A stretch of DNA of 17,152 bases from Chloroflexota bacterium. GTDB lineage: Bacteria > Chloroflexota > UBA4733. The stretch lies in NCBI GenBank assembly GCA_025980355.1, contig JAICXR010000019.1, forward strand, positions 1 to 17,152, given 5' to 3'. The translations under genes and the position numbers were made by a program. Position 1 is the first letter of the stretch. Every line of letters begins with the position of its first letter. Shown in pieces: positions 1-7,572 of this stretch. A model generated the notes under the pieces. That model saw only the letters and a program-made list of their open reading frames with translations, did not search any database and had not been told where the DNA came from.

Positions 1-781
1 AGGAGAGGTCCCCGCCGGGGAGATGGATCAGCGCGGTGTCGTCGACCAGCCCCAGCCGGCGCGCCACCGCCATCACCGCGCAGGCGCCGCTGCCACAGGC
101 GAGGGTCATGCCGGCCCCTCGTTCCCACACCCGCATGGTCAGCTCGTCCCGCGCCTGCACCGAGACGACCTCGAAGTTGACGCGGCGGGGGAACCAGGGG
201 TGGTGCTCGACCAGGGGCCCCACGCGCTCCAGCGGGACGCGCTGCACGTCGTCGACGAAGGCGACGGCGTGCGGGTTGCCCATCGACACGGCGCTGATCT
301 CGAAGCACTGTCCGTCCACCAGGAGCGGTTCTCGTTCCACGACCGCCCGTTCCGACAGCACCGGGATGCGCTCCGCGGCAAATACCGGTACGCCCATGTC
401 GACGACGACCGCCCGGACCTCCGCCCCCGCCTCGTCGATCAGCAGGCGGATCTGCTGCACGCCGGCCCCCGTCTCTATGCGCATGCTTTCCGCGCGCGTG
501 AGGCCAGTATCGTAGAGGTACTTGGCGAAGCAGCGGATGCCGTTCCCGCACATCTCCGATTCGCTGCCATCGGGGTTGAACATGCGCATACGAAACTCGG
601 CGGCAGCGGTGGTGCCGCGCTCCACCAGCAAGAGGCCGTCGTGACCGACGCCGAAGTGGCGGTCGCCCGTTTCCCGCGCCAGGCGCGGCCAATCGACCTC
701 CCGGCCGGCATCCTCGGGGCCCACCACTACGAAGTCGTTGCCAAGACCGTGCATCTTGATAAACGGTAAGGATTCAGTCAT
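1..781 (-). CDS. dapF: Diaminopimelate epimerase, C-terminus cut by window edge
   Basis: Converts LL- to meso-diaminopimelate in the cytoplasm, for lysine and peptidoglycan synthesis. The ATG at 781 opens MTESLPFIKMHGLGNDFVVV, the family's N-terminal signature. Both catalytic cysteines are visible: C78 in EMCGNGIRCFAKYL and C229 in ERGAGMTLACGSGA. MGNPHAV lies between them. About 260 residues are present without interruption, ending in HLPGGDLS, which corresponds to the GG.L motif near the family's C-terminus; perhaps 15-20 residues are missing. The start codon overlaps the stop of the upstream dehydrogenase in an ATGA, so translation is probably coupled, and this is the last visible gene of the five-gene minus-strand run. 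Identification is near certain; only the end is unseen. Confidence 0.97.
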   Translation of the reverse strand, partial: MTESLPFIKMHGLGNDFVVVGPEDAGREVDWPRLARETGDRHFGVGHDGLLLVERGTTAAAEFRMRMFNPDGSESEMCGNGIRCFAKYLYDTGLTRAESMRIETGAGVQQIRLLIDEAGAEVRAVVVDMGVPVFAAERIPVLSERAVVEREPLLVDGQCFEISAVSMGNPHAVAFVDDVQRVPLERVGPLVEHHPWFPRRVNFEVVSVQARDELTMRVWERGAGMTLACGSGACAVMAVARRLGLVDDTALIHLPGGDLS

Positions 782-1758
782 GTTCTCAGTATAGCTTGCA
801 CCTCGTTCACCGGAAAGCGCGGACGTTCGCCCCCCAGCACGCGCAGCACCTCGTCGATCGCCATATGGGCGGCGCGGGTATGCGCCTCCACCGTCCCTCC
901 GGCGGAATGCGAAAAGGGCAGCACGCGGGGATGATCGACCAACCGCCGGTCGACGGGCGGTTCCTGCGCAAAGACATCCAGCGCCGCGCCCGCCACCTGG
1001 CCGCTTTCCAAGGCCTCGTACAACGCCCCTTCGTCGATCAGCTCGCCGCGGGCGGTATTCACCACGTAGCAGCCCGGTTTGCACCGCGCCAGCGTCGCGC
1101 GGTTGAGCAGGCGCTGCGTTTCGACCGTGGCCGGCGCGTGCAACGTGATGACGTCGCTGTCCGCCATGAGCGCCGACAGGGCGACATAACGGACGCCGCG
1201 GGCGTCGGCCCAGGCGGGATCGGGAAAGACATCGTAGGCCAGGATGCGCATGCCGAACGCCTGGGCACGGGCGACGACCTCCCGACCGACGCGCCCGGTC
1301 CCGATCACGCCGAGCGCCATACCGCGCAGGTCGTGGCCTTGCACGCGTTGCCACGTCCCGCGACGGGTCTGGACGGCCGTCTCCACCAGACGCCGCACGA
1401 GGCAGAGGATCAGGCCGAGCGTGTAATCGGCGACCGCGTCGTGGTTGGAACCGACGCTGGTGGTGACCCAGACGCCGCGCTCGGTGGCGGCGGCGAGGTC
1501 GATCGAGTCGTAACCGACGCCGGAACGAGCGATCAGGCGAAGGGGCGGCGCGCAGGCCGCCAGCACGCGCGCCGTATAGGCGTCCGGCATGGCGATGGCC
1601 GCCACGCAGCCGGGCAAGACGGCGAGCAGCTCCTCCTCCGTGAGAGACGGCCGTGGCATCGGCGGGAACACCAGTTCCACACCCGCCGCGCTGAGCTCCG
1701 CCTGACGTTCCGGGGCAACCTTGGCGACGTGGCTCGGCGTGACGAGGACGCGCTGCAT
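778..1758 (-). CDS. D-2-hydroxyacid dehydrogenase, phosphoglycerate-dehydrogenase-like, no ACT domain
   Basis: A 326-residue NAD-dependent D-2-hydroxyacid dehydrogenase. Visible features are the Rossmann motif GVIGTGRVG (150-158), Asp176 ending the second strand (NAD preference), and the catalytic triad Arg237 (NTARGELID), Glu266 (AQEPP) and His284 (SHSAGGT). It stops at the catalytic domain, without the ACT or intervening domain of long SerA enzymes. Possible substrates are therefore 3-phosphoglycerate (serine synthesis, which would feed GlyA) or another 2-keto acid; sequence alone does not decide. The ATG at 1758 is chosen because it lies 4 nt after the MTA phosphorylase stop with GGTGAG upstream; the reading frame extends to 1836 but only inside the upstream gene. 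Its stop overlaps the dapF start. Confidence 0.9.
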   Translation of the reverse strand: MQRVLVTPSHVAKVAPERQAELSAAGVELVFPPMPRPSLTEEELLAVLPGCVAAIAMPDAYTARVLAACAPPLRLIARSGVGYDSIDLAAATERGVWVTTSVGSNHDAVADYTLGLILCLVRRLVETAVQTRRGTWQRVQGHDLRGMALGVIGTGRVGREVVARAQAFGMRILAYDVFPDPAWADARGVRYVALSALMADSDVITLHAPATVETQRLLNRATLARCKPGCYVVNTARGELIDEGALYEALESGQVAGAALDVFAQEPPVDRRLVDHPRVLPFSHSAGGTVEAHTRAAHMAIDEVLRVLGGERPRFPVNEVQAILRT

Positions 1759-1762
1759 ACGA

Positions 1763-2683
1763 TCAACACTCACCGGTAGACTTCCCCATCTCCCCAACAC
1801 CGGGGGACAGATCTGGTGCAGCAAGGTAGCGACCAATCAGTAGCCCCAGCCGCTGCCGCGTTTCCGCCGGGATACGCTCCGGCGCCGTCATGATGGCGTC
1901 GCGCAAGGCGCTGCCACACGCGCAAGCGGGAGGCGCCGCCAGGGACGGCGTTACCGCGCGGACGATCCGTTTCGCGTTGTCGATATTGGCGGCGAGGTTC
2001 TTGATGACCATGTCCACGGTGACCGCCTCGGCGCTGCTGTGCCAGACGTCATAATCGGTGACAAAGGCCAGGACGGCATAGCAGAGCTCGGCCTCCCGGG
2101 CCAGCTTGGCCTCCGGCAGCGCCGTCATGCCGATGATGTCGACGTCCCAACTCCGGTAGATGCGCGACTCGGCCTTCGTGGAGAACTGCGGACCTTCGAT
2201 GCAGAGGTACGTCCCGCCGCGGTGCGTGCGCACGCCGAGCCGCTCCGCCGTGGTGGCGAGGGCGGCGCTCAGTTCCGGGCAAAAGGGCTCGGCGAAGCTC
2301 ACGTGGGCGACGACGCCGTCGCCGAAGAAGGTGTTGACGCGGCTCTTCGTCCGGTCGAAGACCTGATCGGGGACGACCAGGTCGAGCGGAGCCAGCGCTT
2401 CGCGCATGCTGCCCACCGCGCTGACGGAGATCACCCGCTGCACGCCCAACGCCTTCAGGGCGTAGATATTGGCGCGGACCGGCACCTCCGTGGGCAGCAA
2501 CCGGTGGCCGCGACCGTGCCGGGGCAGGAAGGCGAGCCGTTGTCCGCCGATGCTGCCCAGCACAATCGCGTCGCTCGGCGCCCCGAACGGCGTCTGTGGG
2601 GACACCTCACGGACGTCTTCCAGGCCGTCCATGGCGTACAGGCCGCTGCCGCCGATAATGCCGATGGTCGCGCTATCCGTCAC
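1763..2683 (-). CDS. mtnP: S-methyl-5'-thioadenosine phosphorylase
   Basis: Phosphorolyses 5'-methylthioadenosine, the by-product of polyamine synthesis, to adenine and 5-methylthioribose-1-phosphate. The 306-residue protein has the N-terminal phosphate-binding IGIIGGSGLY, the RHGRGH loop, GGTYLCIEGPQFSTKAES and the purine-site segment MTALPEAKLAREAELCYA followed by TDYDVW. That pattern is the PNP/MTAP family's MTAP branch. The start is a GTG at 2683, with AAGGGG upstream, and it overlaps the end of folD by 11 nt. The S-adenosylmethionine decarboxylase at 5248-5604 gives a local source for the substrate pathway. Purine nucleoside phosphorylase with looser specificity is the main alternative. 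Confidence 0.93.
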   Translation of the reverse strand: MTDSATIGIIGGSGLYAMDGLEDVREVSPQTPFGAPSDAIVLGSIGGQRLAFLPRHGRGHRLLPTEVPVRANIYALKALGVQRVISVSAVGSMREALAPLDLVVPDQVFDRTKSRVNTFFGDGVVAHVSFAEPFCPELSAALATTAERLGVRTHRGGTYLCIEGPQFSTKAESRIYRSWDVDIIGMTALPEAKLAREAELCYAVLAFVTDYDVWHSSAEAVTVDMVIKNLAANIDNAKRIVRAVTPSLAAPPACACGSALRDAIMTAPERIPAETRQRLGLLIGRYLAAPDLSPGVGEMGKSTGEC

Positions 2684-3542
2684 GGCCCGCCCCTTCCGCT
2701 CGCTCTTCCGCCGCCGCCACGACCTGCTGCAGGAGTACCGCCGTCGTCACCGGGCCGACGCCGCCCGGCACCGGTGTGAGCGCGGCCGCCACGGCGGCGA
2801 CCGCCGGCGCGTCGACATCGCCCCGCAGGCCGTCGGCGGTGACCGTCGTCCCGGCATCGAGCACGACGGCACCGGGCGCCACCATGTCGGCGGTGATCAG
2901 GCCGGGCCGTCCGACCGCGACGACCAGCAACTCGGCCCGGCGGGTCTCCGCCGCCAGGTCCGCCGTCGCCCGGTGGCAGACCGTCACCGTGGCGTTCGCC
3001 TGGAGCAGCATCAGCGCGGCCGGTAGGCCGACGACGTCGCTGCGGCCGACGACGACGGCCCGTGCACCGGCGACGGTGATGCCGGACGCCTCCGCTAGCA
3101 GCACCAGCGCCCGCGCCGTCGCCGGGACGTGGCGCGGCCGGCCCTGCGCCAGCAGGCCGGTGTTCTCGCCGCTCAGGCCGTCGACGTCCTTGACGGGGGG
3201 GATCGCATCGGTGAGCGCCGCGCGCCGGAGCCCCTGGGGCAGCGGCGTCTGAATCATGATCGCGTCGACCGCAGCGTCGGCGCCGAGACGCCGGATCGTC
3301 GCGACGGCGGTCCGCTCGTCGGTGGCCGCTGACAACTGAACGTCATCGCTGCGGATGCCGGCATGGCGGCAGGCGCGCTGTAAGGACCGCGTGTAGACCG
3401 CGGCATCGGGGTCGTCGCCGATCCGGATCACGGCGAGGGCCGGCGGACGACCGTGCCGGGCAAGGAAGGCCTGGGCGCGTCCGGTCAGATCGGCCAGGAG
3501 ACGGTCGGCGACCGGCTTGCCGAGCAACGAAAGCGCGGTCAT
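2673..3542 (-). CDS. folD: FolD-family methylene-THF dehydrogenase lacking the cyclohydrolase Lys
   Basis: Full-length (289 aa) FolD fold. Family role: oxidise 5,10-methylene-THF to methenyl-THF with NAD(P), then hydrolyse it to 10-formyl-THF. Seen: Tyr50, Gln98 (MIQTPLP), Asp121 (KDVDG), the Rossmann segment VVVGRSDVVGLP and TPVPGGVGPVTTAVLL. In the YxxxK motif the catalytic Lys54 (E. coli numbering, which matches exactly) is Leu54, read from TTA at 3381-3383; the PCTP motif is also altered, to PATA. Loss of this Lys abolishes cyclohydrolase but not dehydrogenase activity in characterised homologues, so I infer a monofunctional dehydrogenase. The overlapping fchA would supply the missing step. 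The start is ATG in an ATGA overlap with the fchA stop; the stop is TAG. Confidence 0.92.
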   Translation of the reverse strand: MTALSLLGKPVADRLLADLTGRAQAFLARHGRPPALAVIRIGDDPDAAVYTRSLQRACRHAGIRSDDVQLSAATDERTAVATIRRLGADAAVDAIMIQTPLPQGLRRAALTDAIPPVKDVDGLSGENTGLLAQGRPRHVPATARALVLLAEASGITVAGARAVVVGRSDVVGLPAALMLLQANATVTVCHRATADLAAETRRAELLVVAVGRPGLITADMVAPGAVVLDAGTTVTADGLRGDVDAPAVAAVAAALTPVPGGVGPVTTAVLLQQVVAAAEERAEGAGRDG

Positions 3543-4192
3543 TCGGGGAGCCGCCCGTGCAGCGCGGATTCGACCGCCGTACGCAGGGCGCTCAGCCGCC
3601 GCTCGCCGACCGACCGCGTCGTCTCCAGTTGCTGGTGGAGGGCCGCGGCACGTGGGTCCGCTTTCAACAGGCGGGTGTTGGCTTCCACGTTATAGGCGGC
3701 GATGCGCAGGCCGGCCTCGAGGAGCGCCCCCGCCGCGCCAAGGTCGCTGACTAACTGGACATTCGTACGGCCGACGAGCGACAGCGCCAGCTCCGCCAGC
3801 GCGGCGGCGGCGGTCGCCACCTGGAGCGGGGGCTGCGCCGCGGCCACCAGCGCGTCGCCGATCACGCGCCGCCGCAGATCGCGCTCTTCGCGCCCGGCGC
3901 GCGGCAGGGCGTAGGCCGCGGCGACCGCCGCGAACGTTGCCGCGTCGGCGTCCATGGTCGCCAGCAACTCCTGGCGGAGCCGGCAGGCCAGGGCCAGGGC
4001 GGCGGTGATCTCTTCCTGCCATCGCGCGTACTGCTCGCGCCCCTCGCTGAAACGGCAGACCATTTCGATCAGGGCGGCGCCGGTCGCGCCGGCCAGTGCC
4101 GCCGCCGCACCCCCGCCCGGCGCCGGCTGGTCGGAACCAAGGGCGTCGAGGAAGGCCTCGACCGTCCCGTCCGCGAAGTGTTCACTCGTCAT
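3539..4192 (-). CDS. fchA: Methenyltetrahydrofolate cyclohydrolase, FchA/FTCD cyclodeaminase family
   Basis: About 217 residues, all-helical FTCD cyclodeaminase domain. Seen: VEAFLDAL then PAPGGGAAAALAGATGAAL near residues 23-40, and later NVQLVSDLGAAGALL and AAYNVEANTRLL, which carry the conserved Asn and Asp positions of the family. Stand-alone members of this size act as 5,10-methenyl-THF cyclohydrolase (FchA) or formimino-THF cyclodeaminase. With folD overlapping immediately downstream and no histidine-degradation genes nearby, cyclohydrolase is favoured. The ATG at 4192 is chosen because GGGA lies 11 nt upstream; ATG 4201 and TTG 4231 are other in-frame starts. It is the first gene of the five-gene run. 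Confidence 0.88.
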   Translation of the reverse strand: MTSEHFADGTVEAFLDALGSDQPAPGGGAAAALAGATGAALIEMVCRFSEGREQYARWQEEITAALALACRLRQELLATMDADAATFAAVAAAYALPRAGREERDLRRRVIGDALVAAAQPPLQVATAAAALAELALSLVGRTNVQLVSDLGAAGALLEAGLRIAAYNVEANTRLLKADPRAAALHQQLETTRSVGERRLSALRTAVESALHGRLPE

Positions 4193-4259
4193 ACGCGACA
4201 TTGTCCCATCGCCGTGCCATGGCGGGAGCAAAAGAGGAGCGACGGCGGGAATGCAACCG

Positions 4260-4284
4260 GGGCCGCGACTGCGGTCTGCGGCCC
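4260..4284. terminator. GC-rich hairpin between membrane-protein gene and fchA
   Basis: Perfect 7-bp inverted repeat GGGCCGC / GCGGCCC with an 11-nt loop, 11 nt past the stop of the minus-strand membrane-protein gene and about 70 nt before fchA. No U-run follows on either strand, so a classical intrinsic terminator is not shown. It could be a weak terminator, an RNA-stabilising hairpin, or chance in GC-rich DNA. I found no convincing -10 box for fchA in the gap. Confidence 0.3.
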
Positions 4285-4295
4285 TATCCCATCTC

Positions 4296-4775
4296 TCACC
4301 GTCGGGCAGCGGCGCGTTTGGGGGCGTTGGCGACCTGACGTTGGTTGGCTGGCGGCAAGTACCGTCGTTTCAGCAAATCGTTATCGTGCGCGGCCAGCCC
4401 GCGCGGCAGCCGGCCATAGAGCCGGCCAAGCTGGAATAAAAAGACGACCGCACTGACGATCACGTAGAGGTAGAGCCAGATGCGCCAGGAGAGTACCGGT
4501 ACATCGCCATGGCGCACCAGCAGCAAGATCGCCGCCACGACCGCCAGGACGCTGCCCCAGATCGCCAGACCATCCAGGTACTGCAGCACCGGTCGGTGGT
4601 TCCGGAACCGGCGCCGCGCCTCCAGAAGGTAGTGGTAGGCGACGAAAACGGCGATCGCCCCGATGCCGACGATGAAGGGAACGTAGTAGCTGAAGGCAGC
4701 GCCGGGCGGCGCAAAGAGATAGGTCCGTACCGCCGACCACGCATCCACGCCGACTACATCCTCTCTGTTCCCCAC
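4296..4775 (-). CDS. Small membrane protein of unknown function, three predicted helices
   Basis: 159 residues from a GTG at 4775. I do not recognise a family. Hydrophobic stretches at about 30-52, 68-88 and 97-117 suggest three membrane helices. ARRRFRNHR lies between the first two, and the tail (from about 135, KRRYLPP to PKRAAARR) is strongly basic, which by the positive-inside rule is probably cytoplasmic. An in-frame GTG at 4748 has a better ribosome-binding site (GAGAGG), giving a protein nine residues shorter with the same helices. It follows the DUF1232 gene by about 20-50 nt on the same strand, so the two are probably co-transcribed. Confidence 0.72.
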   Translation of the reverse strand: MGNREDVVGVDAWSAVRTYLFAPPGAAFSYYVPFIVGIGAIAVFVAYHYLLEARRRFRNHRPVLQYLDGLAIWGSVLAVVAAILLLVRHGDVPVLSWRIWLYLYVIVSAVVFLFQLGRLYGRLPRGLAAHDNDLLKRRYLPPANQRQVANAPKRAAARR

Positions 4776-4797
4776 CCCGCCGGGGAGGCGAACGGTG

Positions 4798-5148
4798 CTA
4801 GCGCCGTCGCAACAGCACTTTTACCTGCCCCTCGAGACCGAGCTTGGCGATGTGCTCGTCCACCACCTCCCGGGGCGCGATCCGCAGGAACAGTTGGATC
4901 ACCAGCAGCAAGATGAAAAAGTCGCTGATCTGCCCCAAGACGGGGATCGCCTCCGGTATCAGGTCGATCGGCGACAACACCAACAGCGCGCCGGAAATGA
5001 GGCCGATCTTCATGTACACCGGTACGCGAGCGTCTTGCAGCAAGCTGAAGGCCAGTTGGCCGTACTTCCAGAGCATTGGCAGCATCCGGAGCGCCCCGCC
5101 AAACCCCAGCGCCTTGCGTCCCGCTCCGCCACGCTTCTTTTTCGGCAT
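4798..5148 (-). CDS. DUF1232 (YkvA-like) small membrane protein
   Basis: 116 residues. After a basic N-terminus (MPKKKRGGAGRK) comes a hydrophobic half with the DUF1232 signature LLSPIDLIP-type motif: LSPIDLIPEAIPVLGQISD at about 58-76, between two hydrophobic segments (about 45-58 and 76-90). Proteins of this family are common and small; their biochemical role is not established. The ATG at 5148 is preceded by AGGAAGG at suitable spacing. Divergent from the S-adenosylmethionine decarboxylase gene and followed by the unknown membrane protein. Confidence 0.88.
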   Translation of the reverse strand: MPKKKRGGAGRKALGFGGALRMLPMLWKYGQLAFSLLQDARVPVYMKIGLISGALLVLSPIDLIPEAIPVLGQISDFFILLLVIQLFLRIAPREVVDEHIAKLGLEGQVKVLLRRR

Positions 5149-5247
5149 GGTTGTCGCCCTTCCTGTGACCCTACATGTGAGTGCGGTGAACTGTGGCTAT
5201 TGTACGACTTCACAAGCCGGCGCGGGTGAGTCCGGTACCATAACGGC
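5149..5247. promoter_or_regulatory. Divergent intergenic region with a shared -10-like element
   Basis: This 99-nt gap must hold promoters for DUF1232 (minus) and the decarboxylase (plus). The same site 5198-5204 reads TACAAT on the minus strand (5 of 6 to the sigma-70 -10 consensus) and TATTGT on the plus strand (4 of 6). No good -35 hexamer was found at 16-18 nt for either strand, so the assignment is tentative. Confidence 0.3.
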
Positions 5248-5604
5248 GTGACGAACGATCCGTTTCCCCTGGTCCATCGCCAGCTCCTGGCCGACTTCTG
5301 GCTGGGCGACCCGCAACCCCTCCGCTTCCTGGAGCCGCTCTGGTCGGTACTCCGGGCCGCCGTCGCCGGCAGCGGCGCCCAACTCCTCGCCGAGCGCGTG
5401 CATCAGTTCCAGCCCGACGGCTTCACCGGCGTCATCTTGCTGGCCCAGTCCCACGTCAGCGTCCACACCTGGGTCGAACAGCATCTCCTGCTTTTGGACG
5501 TCCAGAGCTGTGGCGACATGCGGCCGGAGCAGATCGTGGAGCGGCTTCGCGCCTACCTGCTCCCGGAGCGGGTCACCCTCCGCAGCTTCGAGCGCGGCGT
5601 CTAG
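5248..5604 (+). CDS. speH: S-adenosylmethionine decarboxylase proenzyme, prokaryotic type
   Basis: 118-residue pyruvoyl enzyme that makes decarboxylated SAM, the aminopropyl donor for spermidine synthesis. LLAQSHVSVHTWVE and DVQSCGD contain the three active-site residues of the Thermotoga-type enzyme: Ser68 (becomes pyruvoyl after self-cleavage), His73 and Cys88, with the same spacing as S63/H68/C83. The residue before the cleaved Ser is Gln67, where the usual residue is Glu. Start is GTG at 5248 with a weak ribosome-binding site. It stands alone on the plus strand; no spermidine synthase is in view. Its TAG stop overlaps the TAG of the convergent upp gene in one CTAG. Confidence 0.93.
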   Translation: MTNDPFPLVHRQLLADFWLGDPQPLRFLEPLWSVLRAAVAGSGAQLLAERVHQFQPDGFTGVILLAQSHVSVHTWVEQHLLLLDVQSCGDMRPEQIVERLRAYLLPERVTLRSFERGV

Positions 5605-6251
5605 CCGGACGGCGCCGTCCCGAACTGGCGGTCGCCGGCGTCGCCGAGGCCGGGGACGATGTAGGCGCGGTCATTCAAGCGGTCGTCAACGGCGGCGAGC
5701 GTGACGGGCACATCGGGATGGGCGGCGAAGAAGGCGGCGATCCCCTCCGGAGCGCCGATGACACCGACGAAGCGCACGTCCCGCACGCCCCAACGGCGCA
5801 GGATATCCACCGTCGCGACGGCCGAGCCGCCCGTGGCGAGCATCGGATCGAGGACGAAGCAGACGTCGACGCTGGGGTCGGCCGGTAGACGGTTGTAATA
5901 CTCGACGGGGACCAGCCGGTGCTCGTCGCGATAGACGCCCAGGTGCCAGACCTGGGCGTCCGGGAAGAGATGCAAAGCGCCCTGCAGCATGCTCGTGCCG
6001 GCGCGCAGGACGGGCGCCAGGCCGACGCGCGGAGCGATGGCGAGACCGGTCGTCGTGGCCAGCGGCGTCCGGACGACGACGCTCCGTTGGGCGAGGTCGC
6101 GGCTCGCCTCGTAGGCCAACAGGGTGCCCAGCTCTTCCACCAACTGGCGAAAGGCGCGCGTCCCGGTGGCGACATCGCGCAACTGCGCCAGCTTCGCCGC
6201 CACGACCGGGTGTTGCACGACGCAGAGGGGCGCCGCGTCGGAAACGGTCAA
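5601..6251 (-). CDS. upp: Uracil phosphoribosyltransferase
   Basis: Salvages uracil with PRPP to give UMP in the cytoplasm. The 216-residue protein shows GVYRDE, PVEYYNRLP, the PRPP-binding loop LDPMLATGGSA and the uracil-binding C-terminus YIVPGLGDAGDRQFGT, all at normal positions. Start is taken as TTG at 6251, 7 nt after the glyA stop. This gives the expected N-terminus leading into VVQHPVVAAKL; a GTG at 6218 is an alternative but would remove the first strand. Probably co-transcribed with glyA, an arrangement seen in several bacteria. The stop codon is shared in a CTAG with the convergent decarboxylase gene. Confidence 0.95.
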   Translation of the reverse strand: MTVSDAAPLCVVQHPVVAAKLAQLRDVATGTRAFRQLVEELGTLLAYEASRDLAQRSVVVRTPLATTTGLAIAPRVGLAPVLRAGTSMLQGALHLFPDAQVWHLGVYRDEHRLVPVEYYNRLPADPSVDVCFVLDPMLATGGSAVATVDILRRWGVRDVRFVGVIGAPEGIAAFFAAHPDVPVTLAAVDDRLNDRAYIVPGLGDAGDRQFGTAPSG

Positions 6252-6258
6252 CGCCGCG

Positions 6259-7521
6259 TCACTGCTCGTTGGGGATGCCGGGGACCGGGAAGCGGCCGCA
6301 GATGCCGGCGACCTCGCCCCGGACCTCCTCCAGCACCGCCGGATCCTTCCAGTGCCGGAGCGCCTTGGGGATCATCTCGGCGATCTGATGCATCTCCGCC
6401 GTGCCGAAGCCGCGCGTCGTCGTGGCCGGCGTGCCGAGCCGGATGCCGCTGGTCCGCGCCGGTGGTAGAGGATCGTTGGGAATCTGGTTCTTGTTGACGG
6501 TGATGTTCACTTCGTCCAGCACGCGCTCCGCCCGTTTGCCGCTCATGTTGGGGATGCTGCGCAGATCCACCAGCATCACGTGGTTATCGGTCCCGCCGGA
6601 AACCACGCGCAGCCCCTGGTCTTCGATCCCCCGCGCCAGGGCGCGGGCGTTGGTGACGATCTGTTCCGCATAGGTGCGGAACGCCGGCTGCATGGCCTCG
6701 TGAAAGGCGACCGCCTTCCCGGCGATGATATGCATGAGCGGTCCGCCCTGGATACCGGGGAAGACGGCGGAGTCGATCGCCTTCGCATACTGCTGCTTGC
6801 ACAGGATGAAGCCGCTGCGCGGCCCGCGCAGCGTCTTGTGCGTCGTGGACGTCACGATGTCGGAATACGGCACCGGACTCGGGTGGACGCCGGCGGCGAC
6901 CAACCCGGAGATGTGCGCCATATCGACGAGCAGCATTGCCCCCACCGAGTCGGCGATCTGGCGCAGGCGCGGGAAGTCGAAGATGCGGGAATAGACGGTG
7001 GCGCCGGCCACGATCATGCGCGGCCGCTCCCGTTCGGCCAGCGCCGCCAGGGCATCATAATCGATCAACTCCGTATCCGGATCGAGACCGTAGGAGACGA
7101 AGTGGTACTGCCGGCCGGAGAAGTTGACCGGTTTGCCGTGGGTGAGGTGCCCGCCCTGGTCGAGGCGCAGCCCCAGCACCGTGTCGCCCGGCTCCAGGAC
7201 GGCGTAGTAGGCCGCCATGTTCGCGCCCGCGCCGGAATGCGGCTGGACGTTGGCGTGTTCGGCGCCGTAGAGGGCCTTGGCCCGGTCGATGGCCAGTTGC
7301 TCGATCTGGTCGACATACTCGCAGCCGCCATAGTAGCGGTTGCCGGGATAGCCTTCGGCGTACTTGTTGGTGAGGATCGTCCCCGCCGCTTCCAGCACGG
7401 CCGCACTGGTGTAGTTCTCCGAGGCGATCAACTCGATATTCTGCCGTTGCCGGCGCTCTTCCCGGCGCAGCGCCTCATACAGCTCCGGATCAGCGCGCTC
7501 CAGCACCCTCGTCTGCGTCAC
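6259..7521 (-). CDS. glyA: Serine hydroxymethyltransferase
   Basis: PLP enzyme converting serine and THF to glycine and 5,10-methylene-THF, the main entry of one-carbon units. The 420-residue protein has IELIASENYTS, GYPGNRYYGGCEYVD, GGHLTHG, the PLP-contacting LVDMAHISGLVAAG (Asp200, His203) and the Schiff-base Lys229 in TSTTHKTLRGPRSG, then NKNQIPND and SGIRLGTPATTTRG. The start is GTG at 7521, with GGAGGAG 6 nt upstream. The reading frame stays open to 8313, but the extension has no family similarity. Its product feeds the folD/fchA pair 2 kb away on the same strand. A leader of about 85 nt follows a TATACT box. Confidence 0.97.
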   Translation of the reverse strand: MTQTRVLERADPELYEALRREERRQRQNIELIASENYTSAAVLEAAGTILTNKYAEGYPGNRYYGGCEYVDQIEQLAIDRAKALYGAEHANVQPHSGAGANMAAYYAVLEPGDTVLGLRLDQGGHLTHGKPVNFSGRQYHFVSYGLDPDTELIDYDALAALAERERPRMIVAGATVYSRIFDFPRLRQIADSVGAMLLVDMAHISGLVAAGVHPSPVPYSDIVTSTTHKTLRGPRSGFILCKQQYAKAIDSAVFPGIQGGPLMHIIAGKAVAFHEAMQPAFRTYAEQIVTNARALARGIEDQGLRVVSGGTDNHVMLVDLRSIPNMSGKRAERVLDEVNITVNKNQIPNDPLPPARTSGIRLGTPATTTRGFGTAEMHQIAEMIPKALRHWKDPAVLEEVRGEVAGICGRFPVPGIPNEQ

Positions 7522-7572
7522 TCGCCTCTCCTCCCTACATGCGGCGCCGCCTACCGGCGACATCCGACAGCA

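Noticed and set aside
796..1779. 327-codon plus-strand open frame
   Set aside because: Antisense shadow of the hydroxyacid dehydrogenase, His/Arg/Gly-rich without domain signal.
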